From Bog-756 sp963777665 (lineage in GTDB: Bacteria > Actinomycetota > Acidimicrobiia > Acidimicrobiales > RAAP-2), in the NCBI GenBank assembly GCA_963777665.1, contig CAVZRJ010000003.1:248001-312000 (forward strand): a DNA stretch of 64,000 bases, read 5' to 3'. The position numbers and the translations under genes are program-made. The notes under the pieces were generated by a model. That model was given only the letters and a program-made list of their open reading frames with translations, was not told the DNA's origin and ran no database searches. Positions 34,943 to 44,922 of the stretch are shown in pieces. Within the stretch, counting starts at the first letter, position 1. The number at the start of each line of letters is the position of its first letter.

Positions 34943-36772
34943 ATGCCCGAGGAACGCCGGATGACCATCACGTCGTCGCCCCACCTGGTGCCTGACGACG
35001 TGGCCCGGCACACCTTCGCCTCGGTGCGCCGCGGGTTCGACCCCGGCGAGGTCCGGGACTACCTCGAGTCGATCGCGGCCGGCTTGCGCGGCCTGGCCGA
35101 ACGGGAACGCGAGCTCCTCCAGGAGCTGGCCGATACCGAGGTCCGGGCGGCCAATCCGGTGCTCGACGAGCCGACCCTGACCGAGGCGCTCGGGAAGGAG
35201 ACCGCCCGCGTCCTGCACAGCGCGCACGAAGCCGCCGCCGAAATGCTGGCCAATGCCGAAGCCGAGGCCCAGCGCCTGCTGGGTGAGGCGACCGACACGG
35301 CCGAGCATGCCCGGTCCCGCGCCGACACCCTGGTGGCCGAGCGGTCCGCGGAGGTCGAGGAGGCCGTCCGGGAGCTGCGGGAGCGGACGGACCAGCAGGT
35401 TGCCGCGGCGCTGGACAAGGCACGAGACGACGTCGAACTGATGGCGGAACGTGCCCGCGAGGAGTGCAGGGCCATGGTGGAGGAGGCCCAGCAGCTTCGC
35501 GCCCGGGTGCTGGCCGATCTCTCGCGGCGCCGTCGGGTGCTCCACGCCCAGATCGAGCAACTGCGCGCCGGACGCGAGCGGCTCGCACAAACTGTCCAGG
35601 ACGTGCGCCATTCGGTCGAGAGCATCGCCCACGATGTGTTCAACGCCGAGAACGAGGCCCGACTTGCCGCCGAAGCTGCGGGCCGCGAAGCGGCGGGCCG
35701 TCCCGACGAGAGGACGCCCGAGGAGCTGGCGGCAATCCTGCTGGCCGACGAGGCGGAGGCGGCCGCCGCTCTGGGAGCGGCGCCCGATGCCGCCGAGCAC
35801 GGAGACGGTCCTGTCGTCGCTCCCGCGGCCGACGAAGCGACCGAGCAGGCCGCCCCGGACGGCGCGGAATCGGCGCAGGCCGCGCGCGACCCCGGACCGG
35901 AGCCGGCCTCGGCGGCCGACGGGGCTCCACCGGTCGAAGAGGTCGACGCCCTGTTCGCAAAGATCCGAGCCGCCCATGCACAGCCGGTGCCTTCAGAGGA
36001 TGCCGCTGCGCAACCCGCGCCAGAGAGCGATCCGGGTGAGTCCGGAGAGGTTCCCGCAGAGGTGACTGCTGACGGCGACGGGGACGACGGGCCTCCGGCG
36101 GACCGGCACCCGATGGCGGAGCGCCGAGACGAGCTGCTCCGCCCCATCGTCACGGCACTCGGGCGCCGACTCAAGCGCACGCTTCAGGACTCCCAGAACG
36201 ACCTGCTCGACGGCCTGCGATCGAGGGGGGCGACCTGGTCGAGCGATCTGCTGCCTCCCGAAGTGGAGCACCTGGACCGGTTCGCCACGTCGGCGCTCCC
36301 CGCGCTCGAGCAGGCAGCGGAGGCCGGGGCTGAGTTCGCCGCGACCGGATCCGACAGCCGCCCCAGCGCCGATACCCTGGTGGGGATCGCCGACCAGTTG
36401 GCCGCGTCGTTGGCCGGGCCGCTGCGCCGCCGCCTGCTCGAGGACGACGGCCTCGACGGCGCCGAGGAGTCCGTAGCGGTCGAGCACGTCGGATCGGCGT
36501 TCCGCGAATGGAAGGGCGAGCGCGTCGAGGGCCTCGCCGCGGATTATGTCGTGGCGGCCTTCTCGTTGGGGACGATCGCAGCCGCCAAGGGAGCCTCAGG
36601 GGCCGCGATCGAGTGGATCGCCATCCCACCGCCGGGGGAGACGCCCTGCCCCGACTGCGAGGACAACGGTCTCAACGGCCCGCAGCAGGCAGGGGAGCCG
36701 TTCCCCACCGGAAACCCCCACCCTCCGGCCCATCCCGGGTGTCGATGTCTGCTGGTCCCGGCTTCCATCTAG
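34943..36772 (+). CDS. DivIVA-domain coiled-coil protein with a MuF-like C-terminal motif
   Basis: 609 aa. Residues about 14-60 (LVPDDVARHTFASVRRGFDPGEVRDYLESIAAGL) form a DivIVA N-terminal domain. A long Ala/Glu-rich coiled coil (about 65-260) and an acidic linker (to about 390) follow. The C-terminal globular part (ERRDELLRPIVTALGRRLKRTLQDSQNDLLDGLR onward) ends with CPDCEDNGLNGPQQAG and HPPAHPGCRCLLVP, resembling the Cys/His finger at the end of phage Mu F/SPP1 gp7 minor head proteins. DivIVA proteins mark curved membrane and septa. The fusion is unusual. Confidence 0.75.
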   Translation: MPEERRMTITSSPHLVPDDVARHTFASVRRGFDPGEVRDYLESIAAGLRGLAERERELLQELADTEVRAANPVLDEPTLTEALGKETARVLHSAHEAAAEMLANAEAEAQRLLGEATDTAEHARSRADTLVAERSAEVEEAVRELRERTDQQVAAALDKARDDVELMAERAREECRAMVEEAQQLRARVLADLSRRRRVLHAQIEQLRAGRERLAQTVQDVRHSVESIAHDVFNAENEARLAAEAAGREAAGRPDERTPEELAAILLADEAEAAAALGAAPDAAEHGDGPVVAPAADEATEQAAPDGAESAQAARDPGPEPASAADGAPPVEEVDALFAKIRAAHAQPVPSEDAAAQPAPESDPGESGEVPAEVTADGDGDDGPPADRHPMAERRDELLRPIVTALGRRLKRTLQDSQNDLLDGLRSRGATWSSDLLPPEVEHLDRFATSALPALEQAAEAGAEFAATGSDSRPSADTLVGIADQLAASLAGPLRRRLLEDDGLDGAEESVAVEHVGSAFREWKGERVEGLAADYVVAAFSLGTIAAAKGASGAAIEWIAIPPPGETPCPDCEDNGLNGPQQAGEPFPTGNPHPPAHPGCRCLLVPASI

Positions 36773-36782
36773 GCTGCTCCGG

Positions 36783-39719
36783 ATGCCTCCCGCCAGCGAC
36801 ATGCCCACGACCGTACAGACCGAGCGCCCTCCGAGCCGTCGACGCCGGCGGTGGATCATCGCGGTCATCGTCGTCCTGGTGATCATCTTTGCATCGCTCC
36901 GCACGTTCGCCACGTTCTACACCGACGCCCTCTGGTTCTCGTCGGTCAACCTGCACTCGGTCTGGCTCAAGACGTTCGAGATCAAGGTCGGGCTGATGGT
37001 CGTCTTCTCGCTCATCTTCGCGGCGCTGCTCCTGGCAAGCCTGCTGGTGGCGGAGCGTCTCGCCCCGAAGGGCCCGTCACTCGACGCCGAAGACGAATTC
37101 GTCAAGCGGTACCGCGAGGTCGTGGGACCGTACGCCCGCTGGCTGCGTGCGGTCGTCGTGGTGGTGCTGTCCCTGATCGTCGGGTCGCAGGCGATCGGTC
37201 AGTGGCAGAACTGGCTCCTTTACCGGAACAGCACGCCGTTCCCGACGACTGACCCGGAGTTCCACCGCAACGTGGCCTTCTACGTATTCACCCTGCCCTT
37301 CGAGCAGTTCCTCGTCCACTGGGCCCTGGTGGCCCTGGTGGTGGTGCTCCTGGTCACCCTGGTCAGCCACTACCTCAACGGCGGCATCCGACTCCAGGGA
37401 CAACGTCCGCGGGTCCGCCCTGCGGTCAAGGCGCACCTCTCGGTCATCCTGGGGCTGCTTGCCCTGGTGAAGGCCGTGGGCTACTACCTGGCCCGGTTCA
37501 ACCTGGACCTCTCCTCCAACGGCTACGTGCAGGGTGCCGGTTACACCGACGTGCACGCCCGGCTCCCGGCCCTGGACCTGCTCATCCTGGTGTCGTTCGC
37601 CGCGGCGGCGCTCCTCATCTACAACATCCGCCGTCAGGGGTGGGCGCTCCCCATCCTGGGGGTCGGGCTGTGGTTCCTCGTGGCACTGACCGCGGGCACG
37701 ATCTACCCGGCGCTCGTTCAGGCGCTCAAGGTGAACCCGGCTCAGAACACGCTCGAGCGTCCCTACATCCAACGCAACATCAACGCCACCCGGGTGGCGA
37801 CCGGGATCGACAACGTCCAGACCGAGGCCTATGCGGCATCGGGCGCGCTGAGCGCCACCCAGCTGACCGCGAACAGCGACACGCTGTCCAACGTCCGTGT
37901 CTGGGATCCCACTCAGACCCAGCCGACGTATCAAAAGCTCCAGGACATCCGCTCCTACTACCAGTTCCAAACCCTGCCCCTCGACCGGTACGACATCAAC
38001 GGGGTCGAGACCCCGGTCGTGGTCGGGGTCCGCGAAATCAACCAGAACGACCTACCGTCGAGCTCGTGGGTGAACACCACCCTGCAGTACACCCACGGCT
38101 ACGGCATGATCGTCTCGCCGGCCACTCAGGCGATCGGCAACGGCGATCCCGAGTTCGCAGTGGGTGGCGTCCCACCGATCTCCAACGGTCTCCCCCAGGT
38201 GACCCAGCCGTCGATCTACTTCGGCTTGAGCAATGCACCGTACGTGGTCGCCAACACCAAGCAGCCGGAGATCGACTACCAGCTCCCGACCGGAGGGAAC
38301 GTCGAGACCCACTACACGGGAAACGGCGGTGTGCAGCTCTCTTCGTTCTTCAACCGGGCGATGTTCGCGGTCAGGTTCAACGACATCAACCTGCTCATCT
38401 CGAGTCAGATCACGAGTAACTCACGCCTCATGTTCGCGCGGGGCGTCCAGACCCGCGTGACCAAAGCGGCGCCGTTCCTGAGCCTCGATTCCGATCCGTA
38501 TCCGGTGCTGCTCAACGGGCAGATCGACTGGGTACAGGACGCCTACACGACGACGGCCAACTATCCGTACGCGCAGAATGCAAACACTATCGCCGTCAAC
38601 TCGTCCAGTGGCCTTCTCGCCAGCAACTTCAACTATGTCCGGAACTCGGTCAAGGTGCTCATCAACGCCTACACCGGGAAGATGACCTTCTATGTGACGA
38701 ACCCGAACGACCCGATCATCCAAACCTACGAGAAGGCGTTTCCCGGAATGTTCACGTCGGCCTCGCACATGAGCAGTCAGCTCGTCGCCCATCTGCGTTA
38801 CCCCGAGGACATCTTCGCCGTGCAGGCAACCATGTTCGGCAAGTACCACATCAAGCAGGCGGCCAACTTCTACAGCGCGGCCGACGCCTGGACGATCTCG
38901 CCGGCGCCCGGCTCGGGCTCGCCGAACGCGGCCCTGGCCACCACCCAGACGGTGAACGCGGTTGGCCAGGTGGTCTCCACCGGGCAGCAGGTGCGAATGT
39001 CGCCCATCTACCAGGTCCTCAAGATCCCCGGGGAATCCGCCCAGTCGTTCAATCTGATCGACGCGCTGGTCCCGTCGTCTGGGGGAAGCCAGATCCAGAC
39101 ACTCTCCGGGTTCATGATGGCCGGCTCGGACCCCGGTCATTACGGCCAGCTCAAGATGTTCGTGACGCCGCGTGCAAACCCGGTCAACGGCCCGGCCATC
39201 GTGTCGGCCAGAATCGCCGCCACACCGAACGTCTCGAGCGCGATCTCCCTGCTCAACCAGAACGGCTCGTCCGTGCTGTTGGGTCAGGTGCTCATGATCC
39301 CGGTGGCCCACGCGATCCTCTACATCCAGCCCCTCTACGTGGAGTCGTCGCGCAACGCCTTCCCCGAGCTCCAACGGGTCATCGCGGTCTACGGGAGCTC
39401 ACCGGCCGCCATCGGGAACACCCTCGGTGATGCGTTGACCTCGCTGTTCCAGGCGCCGGTGTCCACCGCAGTCGGGGCCTCCTCCACTCTCGGAACCCTC
39501 TCGCCCCAGGTCCGGGCCCTCCTGAACGAAGCGCAGTCGGCGTATACCCAGTCGCAGGCAGACCTCAAGGCCGGAAACCTCGGTGCCTACCAGAACGACA
39601 TCAACACCCTCGAGTCCAACCTCCAGGCTGTCCAATCGCTGACCGGAGGGACGGAGGCCAGCACCACGACGACCTCGACGACCCTCCCGAACACGGGCTC
39701 CCTCGCCTCCGGGGGTTGA
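36783..39719 (+). CDS. UPF0182-family large membrane protein
   Basis: 978 aa from ATG 36783 (36801 possible). About seven N-terminal TM helices (IIAVIVVLVIIFASLRTFATFY, GLMVVFSLIFAALLLASLLVA, VVVVVLSLIVGSQAIGQW and others) lead to a large extracytoplasmic domain with the family block VKVNPAQNTLERPYIQRNINATRVA-like segment, YNVRVWDP-type motif (SNVRVWDPTQTQPTYQKLQDIRSYYQF) and LRYPEDIFAVQATMFGKYH. A coiled tail and a Thr/Ser-rich end close it. Actinobacterial UPF0182 proteins are of unknown function. Complete; the stop lies 74 bases before the tRNA. Confidence 0.9.
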   Translation: MPPASDMPTTVQTERPPSRRRRRWIIAVIVVLVIIFASLRTFATFYTDALWFSSVNLHSVWLKTFEIKVGLMVVFSLIFAALLLASLLVAERLAPKGPSLDAEDEFVKRYREVVGPYARWLRAVVVVVLSLIVGSQAIGQWQNWLLYRNSTPFPTTDPEFHRNVAFYVFTLPFEQFLVHWALVALVVVLLVTLVSHYLNGGIRLQGQRPRVRPAVKAHLSVILGLLALVKAVGYYLARFNLDLSSNGYVQGAGYTDVHARLPALDLLILVSFAAAALLIYNIRRQGWALPILGVGLWFLVALTAGTIYPALVQALKVNPAQNTLERPYIQRNINATRVATGIDNVQTEAYAASGALSATQLTANSDTLSNVRVWDPTQTQPTYQKLQDIRSYYQFQTLPLDRYDINGVETPVVVGVREINQNDLPSSSWVNTTLQYTHGYGMIVSPATQAIGNGDPEFAVGGVPPISNGLPQVTQPSIYFGLSNAPYVVANTKQPEIDYQLPTGGNVETHYTGNGGVQLSSFFNRAMFAVRFNDINLLISSQITSNSRLMFARGVQTRVTKAAPFLSLDSDPYPVLLNGQIDWVQDAYTTTANYPYAQNANTIAVNSSSGLLASNFNYVRNSVKVLINAYTGKMTFYVTNPNDPIIQTYEKAFPGMFTSASHMSSQLVAHLRYPEDIFAVQATMFGKYHIKQAANFYSAADAWTISPAPGSGSPNAALATTQTVNAVGQVVSTGQQVRMSPIYQVLKIPGESAQSFNLIDALVPSSGGSQIQTLSGFMMAGSDPGHYGQLKMFVTPRANPVNGPAIVSARIAATPNVSSAISLLNQNGSSVLLGQVLMIPVAHAILYIQPLYVESSRNAFPELQRVIAVYGSSPAAIGNTLGDALTSLFQAPVSTAVGASSTLGTLSPQVRALLNEAQSAYTQSQADLKAGNLGAYQNDINTLESNLQAVQSLTGGTEASTTTTSTTLPNTGSLASGG

Positions 39720-39793
39720 ACGAGGGTTCCGCGATCCGGGCAGGAGGCACTGGACGAGGCCCGGCGAGCGGGTGCTACTCTCTACTCTCACGA

Positions 39794-39867
<74 letters not shown>

Positions 39868-39979
39868 CTGAGTGAACCCTCGCTCACGCTGTTACGAACT
39901 CGATGACAGCGTGGGTGGGGGTTCCGTTCGTTAGTGGCTGAGATTGTGCGTGTGGGCTGAGCTCCGCGAATCTCGTCGG

Positions 39980-41455
39980 ATGCCCAACCCCTATGAGTGG
40001 TCTCCGACGGCTACTGCTTCCTCCTCGCTTTCCGACCATCTGACAGCCGGCGACCTCGCGTCAGTCGCCGAAGCGTGGGTCACCTCCGCCTACGATGATC
40101 TTCGCCGCGCTGGGCCGGATCGCGCAGCGCAGGTGCGGTGGGTGCTCGAGCGCTATATCGTTCCCTGGTTCGGACCTCAGACGAGCACAGTCGGCGACAT
40201 CACCTACTTCATGGTGCACGAGTGGCTGCTCAGGCTCGTTGGCAGAGGGCAGGCCGAATCGAGTGAACGGCGCCGAGCACTCGTGGTCATCGACGCGTCG
40301 CGGGGTGGCCGAGAACTCTCTCTTCGGGAAGTGGCGCAGGAGGGAGAAGTCAGCATTGCGACCGCGCGGCGGAGGTGGCGCGACGGCGAGCTGCCCGGCG
40401 CATATCGCGATGTCCACGGTCAGATCCGCGCGCCGGAACAGGCCGCGAAGGTCGTGGGGGCGAGCCGAGAACGACCGGTGGGGCTCGCCCAGTCCGTTGT
40501 CACTGATGCGCTCTGGGTTCTTCGCCGCGTGCTCGCCTTCGCGCGTGCGACGAATGTCGTGCCACCTGGTTTCGACCCGACGGAGGGCCTTGTCGCCCCC
40601 GTCCCTGATGTGGCGGCTGCCCGCTCACGTCAACCGACGTCGCAACTGCGCCCGCTGAGCTTCCCGGAGTGTGCGCGGATTGCGGCACATCTCCATCCAG
40701 TCCATCAATTGGTGCTGTGGCTGCAGCGCGTGATGGGGCTTCGCATCTCTGAGGCATTTGGCGTGTTGGTCGACGATGTGATCGACCTCGGCGATACCGG
40801 ACTGCTATTCGTTCGCAGCCAGGGGGGTCGCGACTTTCGGGTACGCGACGACGTTGGGGACATCGTAACGGTTACGCATAAGGAGCGAACGAAGACCGAA
40901 GCGGGGATGCGAGCCCTGGTCCTCCCTTCGCGAATGCTGGATCTGGTGCGAGTCGTAGTCGAGGCATTTCACACCGATCCAGAAACCGGCGATGCTGACG
41001 AAACTTCGCGTCTCGTGCCCGGACTCCGAACGGATGATGAGTCGGGTCATGTCAGCTTCCGAATGGCGTTCGAGAATGCCGCGTCCGCTGAAGGACTCGG
41101 CAGCACAGACCTTGGCTTCAGGGTCTCGCCGCACCTCCTGCGGAAGAGCGCTGCCACTGACATCGCCTGGTGCGCGGGGATCGAGGAGGCGGTGCGGCGT
41201 CGATTCATGGGGCACCGTGCGGCTGACGACGTCTATGGGCGCGTCTACACGCTCGACCATCCTGAGCTCACGCCGCTGAAAGACCTGGCTCGCGTGCTCG
41301 ACGAGTTGATCCGGGATTCGATCGGCTCGCTGCTCGTTCCGACGACTCGACGCATCCGCTGGGGCCAAGCGACGCGGAAGTTTTCGTCGCGCGGCACACG
41401 TCGCAGCGACACTCGATGCAGCCCGATGGACCGTCGATCCGGAGGGCTCTGGTGA
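39980..41455 (+). CDS. Tyrosine recombinase (island integrase)
   Basis: 491 aa from ATG 39980. An N-terminal SAM-like domain (LASVAEAWVTSAYDDLRRAG...RYIVPWFGPQTSTVGDI) is followed by an internal HTH (SLREVAQEGEVSIATARRRWRDGELPGAYRD). The catalytic domain has Arg in RVMGLRISEAFGVLVDDV, Lys in VTHKERTKTEAG, HLLRKSAATD (His..Arg), FMGHRAADDVYGRVY (His and Tyr). It lies 112 bases after tRNA-fMet. The C-terminal Arg/Ser-rich tail after about residue 460 looks out of frame. Confidence 0.85.
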   Translation: MPNPYEWSPTATASSSLSDHLTAGDLASVAEAWVTSAYDDLRRAGPDRAAQVRWVLERYIVPWFGPQTSTVGDITYFMVHEWLLRLVGRGQAESSERRRALVVIDASRGGRELSLREVAQEGEVSIATARRRWRDGELPGAYRDVHGQIRAPEQAAKVVGASRERPVGLAQSVVTDALWVLRRVLAFARATNVVPPGFDPTEGLVAPVPDVAAARSRQPTSQLRPLSFPECARIAAHLHPVHQLVLWLQRVMGLRISEAFGVLVDDVIDLGDTGLLFVRSQGGRDFRVRDDVGDIVTVTHKERTKTEAGMRALVLPSRMLDLVRVVVEAFHTDPETGDADETSRLVPGLRTDDESGHVSFRMAFENAASAEGLGSTDLGFRVSPHLLRKSAATDIAWCAGIEEAVRRRFMGHRAADDVYGRVYTLDHPELTPLKDLARVLDELIRDSIGSLLVPTTRRIRWGQATRKFSSRGTRRSDTRCSPMDRRSGGLW

Positions 41456-41459
41456 TCCG

Positions 41460-41891
41460 TTGTGTGACACCGAACGTGTCGCCTTGGAGCTCAACATCGC
41501 ACGTTCAACCGCGTGGCGGTGGATGCGCGACGGTACTGTCCGATGTGTGATTGTTCGAGACAACGACGGGGTCGGACGTCGTTGGGCACGGCTCAGCGAG
41601 ATTTGGTCGTTGCGCGACCGGCTGGCTTGTCGGGTGCTTCTCCCAGGTTTGGCCGAAGAGCTCGGCGTCCGATACCACGAGCTGTACCAGACAGCCCGAC
41701 GACTCAACTTGGAGCTCGAGCAGCACCCGACGAGTCGACAGTTTGAGATTCCCCTTGAGTCCGCAGATCAGTTACGCACCGAGCACGCCCGGGTTCGAGC
41801 GTTACATCAGCGTTCACTGAAGCTCGCGGTCGTCGCGTCGGGAGCTCGACGCTGCGGTGAGCACGGTCGGTCTCATGGTGAAGCGTGGTGA
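41460..41891 (+). CDS. Helix-turn-helix protein following the integrase
   Basis: 143 aa from TTG 41460. HTH-like CDTERVALELNIARSTAWRWMRDGTVRCVIVRDNDGVGRRWARLSEIWSLRDRLACRVLLPGLAEELGVRYHELYQTARRLNLELEQHP suggests two or more winged or MerR-like modules. Good coding sense continues upstream of 41460 to about 41400 (AATLDAARWTVDPEGSGDP) without a start codon, overlapping the integrase tail. The last 15 residues look out of frame. It may be part of one longer, frame-shifted gene. Probably island-encoded regulation. Confidence 0.5.
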   Translation: MCDTERVALELNIARSTAWRWMRDGTVRCVIVRDNDGVGRRWARLSEIWSLRDRLACRVLLPGLAEELGVRYHELYQTARRLNLELEQHPTSRQFEIPLESADQLRTEHARVRALHQRSLKLAVVASGARRCGEHGRSHGEAW

Positions 41892-42165
41892 GCTCGAGAT
41901 CGATCCGGAGTCCGACAGCAGCGAAGCGCGATTCGTCACGCGTGTATCGGTAGAGAAATGTCGGTCTGCCCGCTTCGGAGTTTCTCCGGCGAGGAGGCTC
42001 GCGGGAGCGACAGTCCCGCTTGCCGATGTCATCCGATTCACTGGACGAAGTCGGATTGAGCTACTGGATCTTGTGCGATCCGGCATCCTCATGGAGGTTC
42101 CGGGTCGCGGCAAATGCGAACTCACGGCGGCGAGCTTGCGAGCGTGGATGACCGCAAGCGCCTAA
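41857..42165 (+). CDS. HTH-like protein or 3' part of the preceding gene
   Basis: 102 aa from GTG 41857: STVGLMVKRGELEIDPESDSSEARFVTRVSVEKCRSAR and VPLADVIRFTGRSRIELLDLVRSGILMEVPGRGKCELTAASLRAWM, the latter an HTH/excisionase-like module. Coding sense extends upstream (RRELDAAV), so it may be the continuation of the gene at 41460 after a one-base shift. DNA binding is likely; the precise role is unknown. Confidence 0.45.
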   Translation: MSTVGLMVKRGELEIDPESDSSEARFVTRVSVEKCRSARFGVSPARRLAGATVPLADVIRFTGRSRIELLDLVRSGILMEVPGRGKCELTAASLRAWMTASA

Positions 42166-42550
42166 GGCGCCCCCCGTCGATCGCCAAGTGCCGATGAGCC
42201 ACAGACGCGCAGGCCCCGACAGTCAGAAAACGTAGGTGGGAGAAGGCGTTGCTCGCGTCAGGGCAGCTCAGGGCGTCCACGGATGGGTCACGAGAGCCGA
42301 AAATCCTGGTCTTTTCCTTGGAGGAAGTTACCGGCACGGACAGGACCAGTTCGGTGACGCGGAGGAAGAAACGATCATGGAACCGGAGCGCCATGACCTC
42401 ATGCTCACGGCGCCGGCGTTTGGGCACGAACTCCAGGTTCTCATGGGCACGGACGGGTTTCTTTGCGCCGAGAGAAGGCCGAGAGAAGTCAGTGGACGTC
42501 GCCGACACGTCGGCTGATCCGCCCTGCCCGCTCTCCTACACTGATCGGTT
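42166..42550. other. Intergenic region before the 2OG-oxygenase gene
   Basis: About 385 bases. Open frames occur on both strands but none has recognisable features. The promoter of the 42551 gene presumably lies here; no clear -35/-10 pair or repeat is seen. Confidence 0.3.
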
Positions 42551-44917
42551 ATGGCTGACACCGCCCGCGATCGTCTTGCCGATCTTCTCGCCGGGGCGGT
42601 AGAGCCCGGGGCGTTCAGCGCGGCGCGGACAGCGCCGGTCCGTGACCTGCACCTTGAGGTGCGAGGAGTGGGACCTATCGGCTTCCCGGTGTCCCAAAGG
42701 CAGGCGAGGGAGCTGTGCCTGCTCGGTCGGCCAGCTTACTTTGGGCGGGGAGAGCAAACCCTTCTGGACCGGGAAATCCGGGACACGTGGGAGATCCCGA
42801 AGAGCAGGGTCAAGATCGACAAGCGTCGCTGGGACCAGACGCTCCTACCGGTTCTCGAACGCCTTAGTCGGGATCTCGGTCTTCGATCTGGCAGCACGCT
42901 GAAGGCGGAATTCCACTCGATGCTCGTCTATGCGCCGGGGCAGTTCTTCGTTCAGCACCAGGACTCCGAGAAAGCAGACGCTATGGTCGGATCGCTTCTG
43001 GTGGGCCTGCCTTCGACGTTCAGTGGCGGTGGGCTGGAGGTCCAGCACCGCGGCGACACCGCGACCTACCGGGGATCGAAGAAGGCATTGTCGTTCGTGG
43101 CCATCTACAGCGACTGCCGCCACCAGGTGAAGCCGGTCACGTCCGGGTACCGGGTCGTCCTGACCTACAATCTACTTCTTGGAAGCGAGCGCGCCGCCGC
43201 GCCGCCGACCCCGGACTCCGAGCTGGTCGGCCGTCTGACCCGCTGTCTCGACGAGCACTTCCGCCCGCCCGGCACCCCAGATCGATTGGTCTACCTACTC
43301 GACCACGAGTACACGCCCCGCGGGCTGGACTGGTCGCGCCTCAAGGGCGGGGACGCTCAGCAGGTGGAGCTGCTCGGCGCTGCTGCTGAGGAAGCGGGCT
43401 GCGAGGTCGTGCTGGCTCTGGCAGATGTCCACGAGACGTGGAGCGCCTACGAACCCGAATACCAACGGTCGTGGTACCGCCGCTCGCGTCATGGCGGGTG
43501 GGACAACGAGGACGAGGACGATGACGAGGACTTCGGAGGGGACCGGGCCAGCGACTACAACCTCGAAGAGCTGATCGAGTCCGAAACCACCCTGGATAGC
43601 TGGGTCGATGCTCTTGGGGGTCGGCTCGCGAACGTGGTGCTCCACGTCGGCGACGACGAGGTCTGCGCGACGACCGCCTCAGATGAGCTGGAGCCCTACC
43701 AGTCGGAGTACGAGGGATATATGGGCAATTGGGGGAATACCCTGGACCGCTGGTATCACCGGGGGGCGGTGGTCTTGTGGCCGCGCACCCGGGACTTTGC
43801 AGTCCGGTCCGAGGCGTCTCCGTCCTGGGCACTCGACTCGCTCACCGCCCGGGTCCGAGAGAGAGACGTGATCGGTGCTCAGGAGGCGGCGGCTACGTTG
43901 GCCCCGTTCTGGGAACGGGCGGCCAGCCGTGTGGAGGCGAGAGGTTTCTTCACCAAGGCGCTGCGCACGGCGCGTCTGGTTGACGATCCGACGCTGGCGA
44001 CCATGCTGCTCGGACCGTTCCGGCTGGAAATGCTCACGACCAGCCACGCCAAGGCGTTGAGCGCCCTGTTCGAAAGCTACGGAGAGTCGTGGGCGGGAAT
44101 CCTCGTGGCGGCATGGTCCGCACGGCACCGCTCCTATTACGCCAAGGGGCCGCGCCGGCAGGAGTGGACCGCCACGCTGCCGGCCCTGTGCCTCGCTCTC
44201 CAAGGGGCAGGAGATGCCGGGACGGCCGCGGCTCGGCTCCTGCTGCAAGACTCCTGGAAGTGGTTGAGCACGGTTGTCGAGCAGGATCTCGACCAACCGG
44301 CGCCAAGCCAAAGGAACGAGTCTCTGTCCGAACTGGACCGTCCGGTCGCCGCGGTGCTGGAGGGAGCTGCGCTCGTCGGCGCGGCGGACCTGCGCGACGA
44401 GGTGGTCGGCCTTCTGTGCCGCGGCGAAGACGACCTGGTCGGAAGCGCTATCGGGGTCTTGCGGGCGACCCCTACGTCGGAGTGGCGTCCGACCGGTCTC
44501 GACGCTGTCGTTGCGCACTGCACGGGTGCCTTGGAAGCCCGCCTGGCGCGTCCCACCCGCGCCGGCGACGACTGGTCGATCGAGCTGCCGAAGGCTTGCA
44601 GCTGCGAACTCTGCGATGGGCTGCGGACGTTCCTCCACGACCCGTCCCGAAAGACGTTCGAGTGGCCGCTCGCCCAGGACCGCCGTGCCCATGTCCACCG
44701 CCGTATCGAGACCGCCGAACTCCCGGTGACCCATGAGACCCGACGCCGTGGCCGACCGTACACTTTGGTGCTGGCCAAGACCGACGAGTTGTTCGAGCGG
44801 GAACGGCAACACCGCCTCCGTGACGAGGCAGATCTGGCGTGGCTCGATCGGAACCGGGCCCTGTTGCCGGGCGCCGAGCAGGCTCGAAATCCCACCCCGG
44901 GTAGGCGCGAGTGGTGA
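42551..44917 (+). CDS. Large 2OG-Fe(II) oxygenase-domain protein (island cargo)
   Basis: 788 aa. Residues about 110-210 form a prolyl-4-hydroxylase-like double-stranded beta helix. Fe ligands are H136 and D138 (FVQHQDSEKADAM) and H191 (DCRHQVKP), with 2OG-binding R201 (GYRVVLTYN) and a core segment LPSTFSGGGLEVQHRGDTATYRG. The remaining 570 residues include an acidic patch (DNEDEDDDEDFGGD), a long helical, repeat-like region and a Cys pair (CSCELC). Its substrate might be a protein side chain. It is the largest cargo gene of the tRNA-linked island and has no obvious partner except the TA pair. Confidence 0.7.
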   Translation: MADTARDRLADLLAGAVEPGAFSAARTAPVRDLHLEVRGVGPIGFPVSQRQARELCLLGRPAYFGRGEQTLLDREIRDTWEIPKSRVKIDKRRWDQTLLPVLERLSRDLGLRSGSTLKAEFHSMLVYAPGQFFVQHQDSEKADAMVGSLLVGLPSTFSGGGLEVQHRGDTATYRGSKKALSFVAIYSDCRHQVKPVTSGYRVVLTYNLLLGSERAAAPPTPDSELVGRLTRCLDEHFRPPGTPDRLVYLLDHEYTPRGLDWSRLKGGDAQQVELLGAAAEEAGCEVVLALADVHETWSAYEPEYQRSWYRRSRHGGWDNEDEDDDEDFGGDRASDYNLEELIESETTLDSWVDALGGRLANVVLHVGDDEVCATTASDELEPYQSEYEGYMGNWGNTLDRWYHRGAVVLWPRTRDFAVRSEASPSWALDSLTARVRERDVIGAQEAAATLAPFWERAASRVEARGFFTKALRTARLVDDPTLATMLLGPFRLEMLTTSHAKALSALFESYGESWAGILVAAWSARHRSYYAKGPRRQEWTATLPALCLALQGAGDAGTAAARLLLQDSWKWLSTVVEQDLDQPAPSQRNESLSELDRPVAAVLEGAALVGAADLRDEVVGLLCRGEDDLVGSAIGVLRATPTSEWRPTGLDAVVAHCTGALEARLARPTRAGDDWSIELPKACSCELCDGLRTFLHDPSRKTFEWPLAQDRRAHVHRRIETAELPVTHETRRRGRPYTLVLAKTDELFERERQHRLRDEADLAWLDRNRALLPGAEQARNPTPGRREW

Positions 44918-44922
44918 TGTAC

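Noticed and set aside
33908..35977. 689-codon minus-strand open frame
   Set aside because: It overlaps the Lon-like protease and DivIVA genes and has the Arg/Gly-rich composition of a shadow frame.
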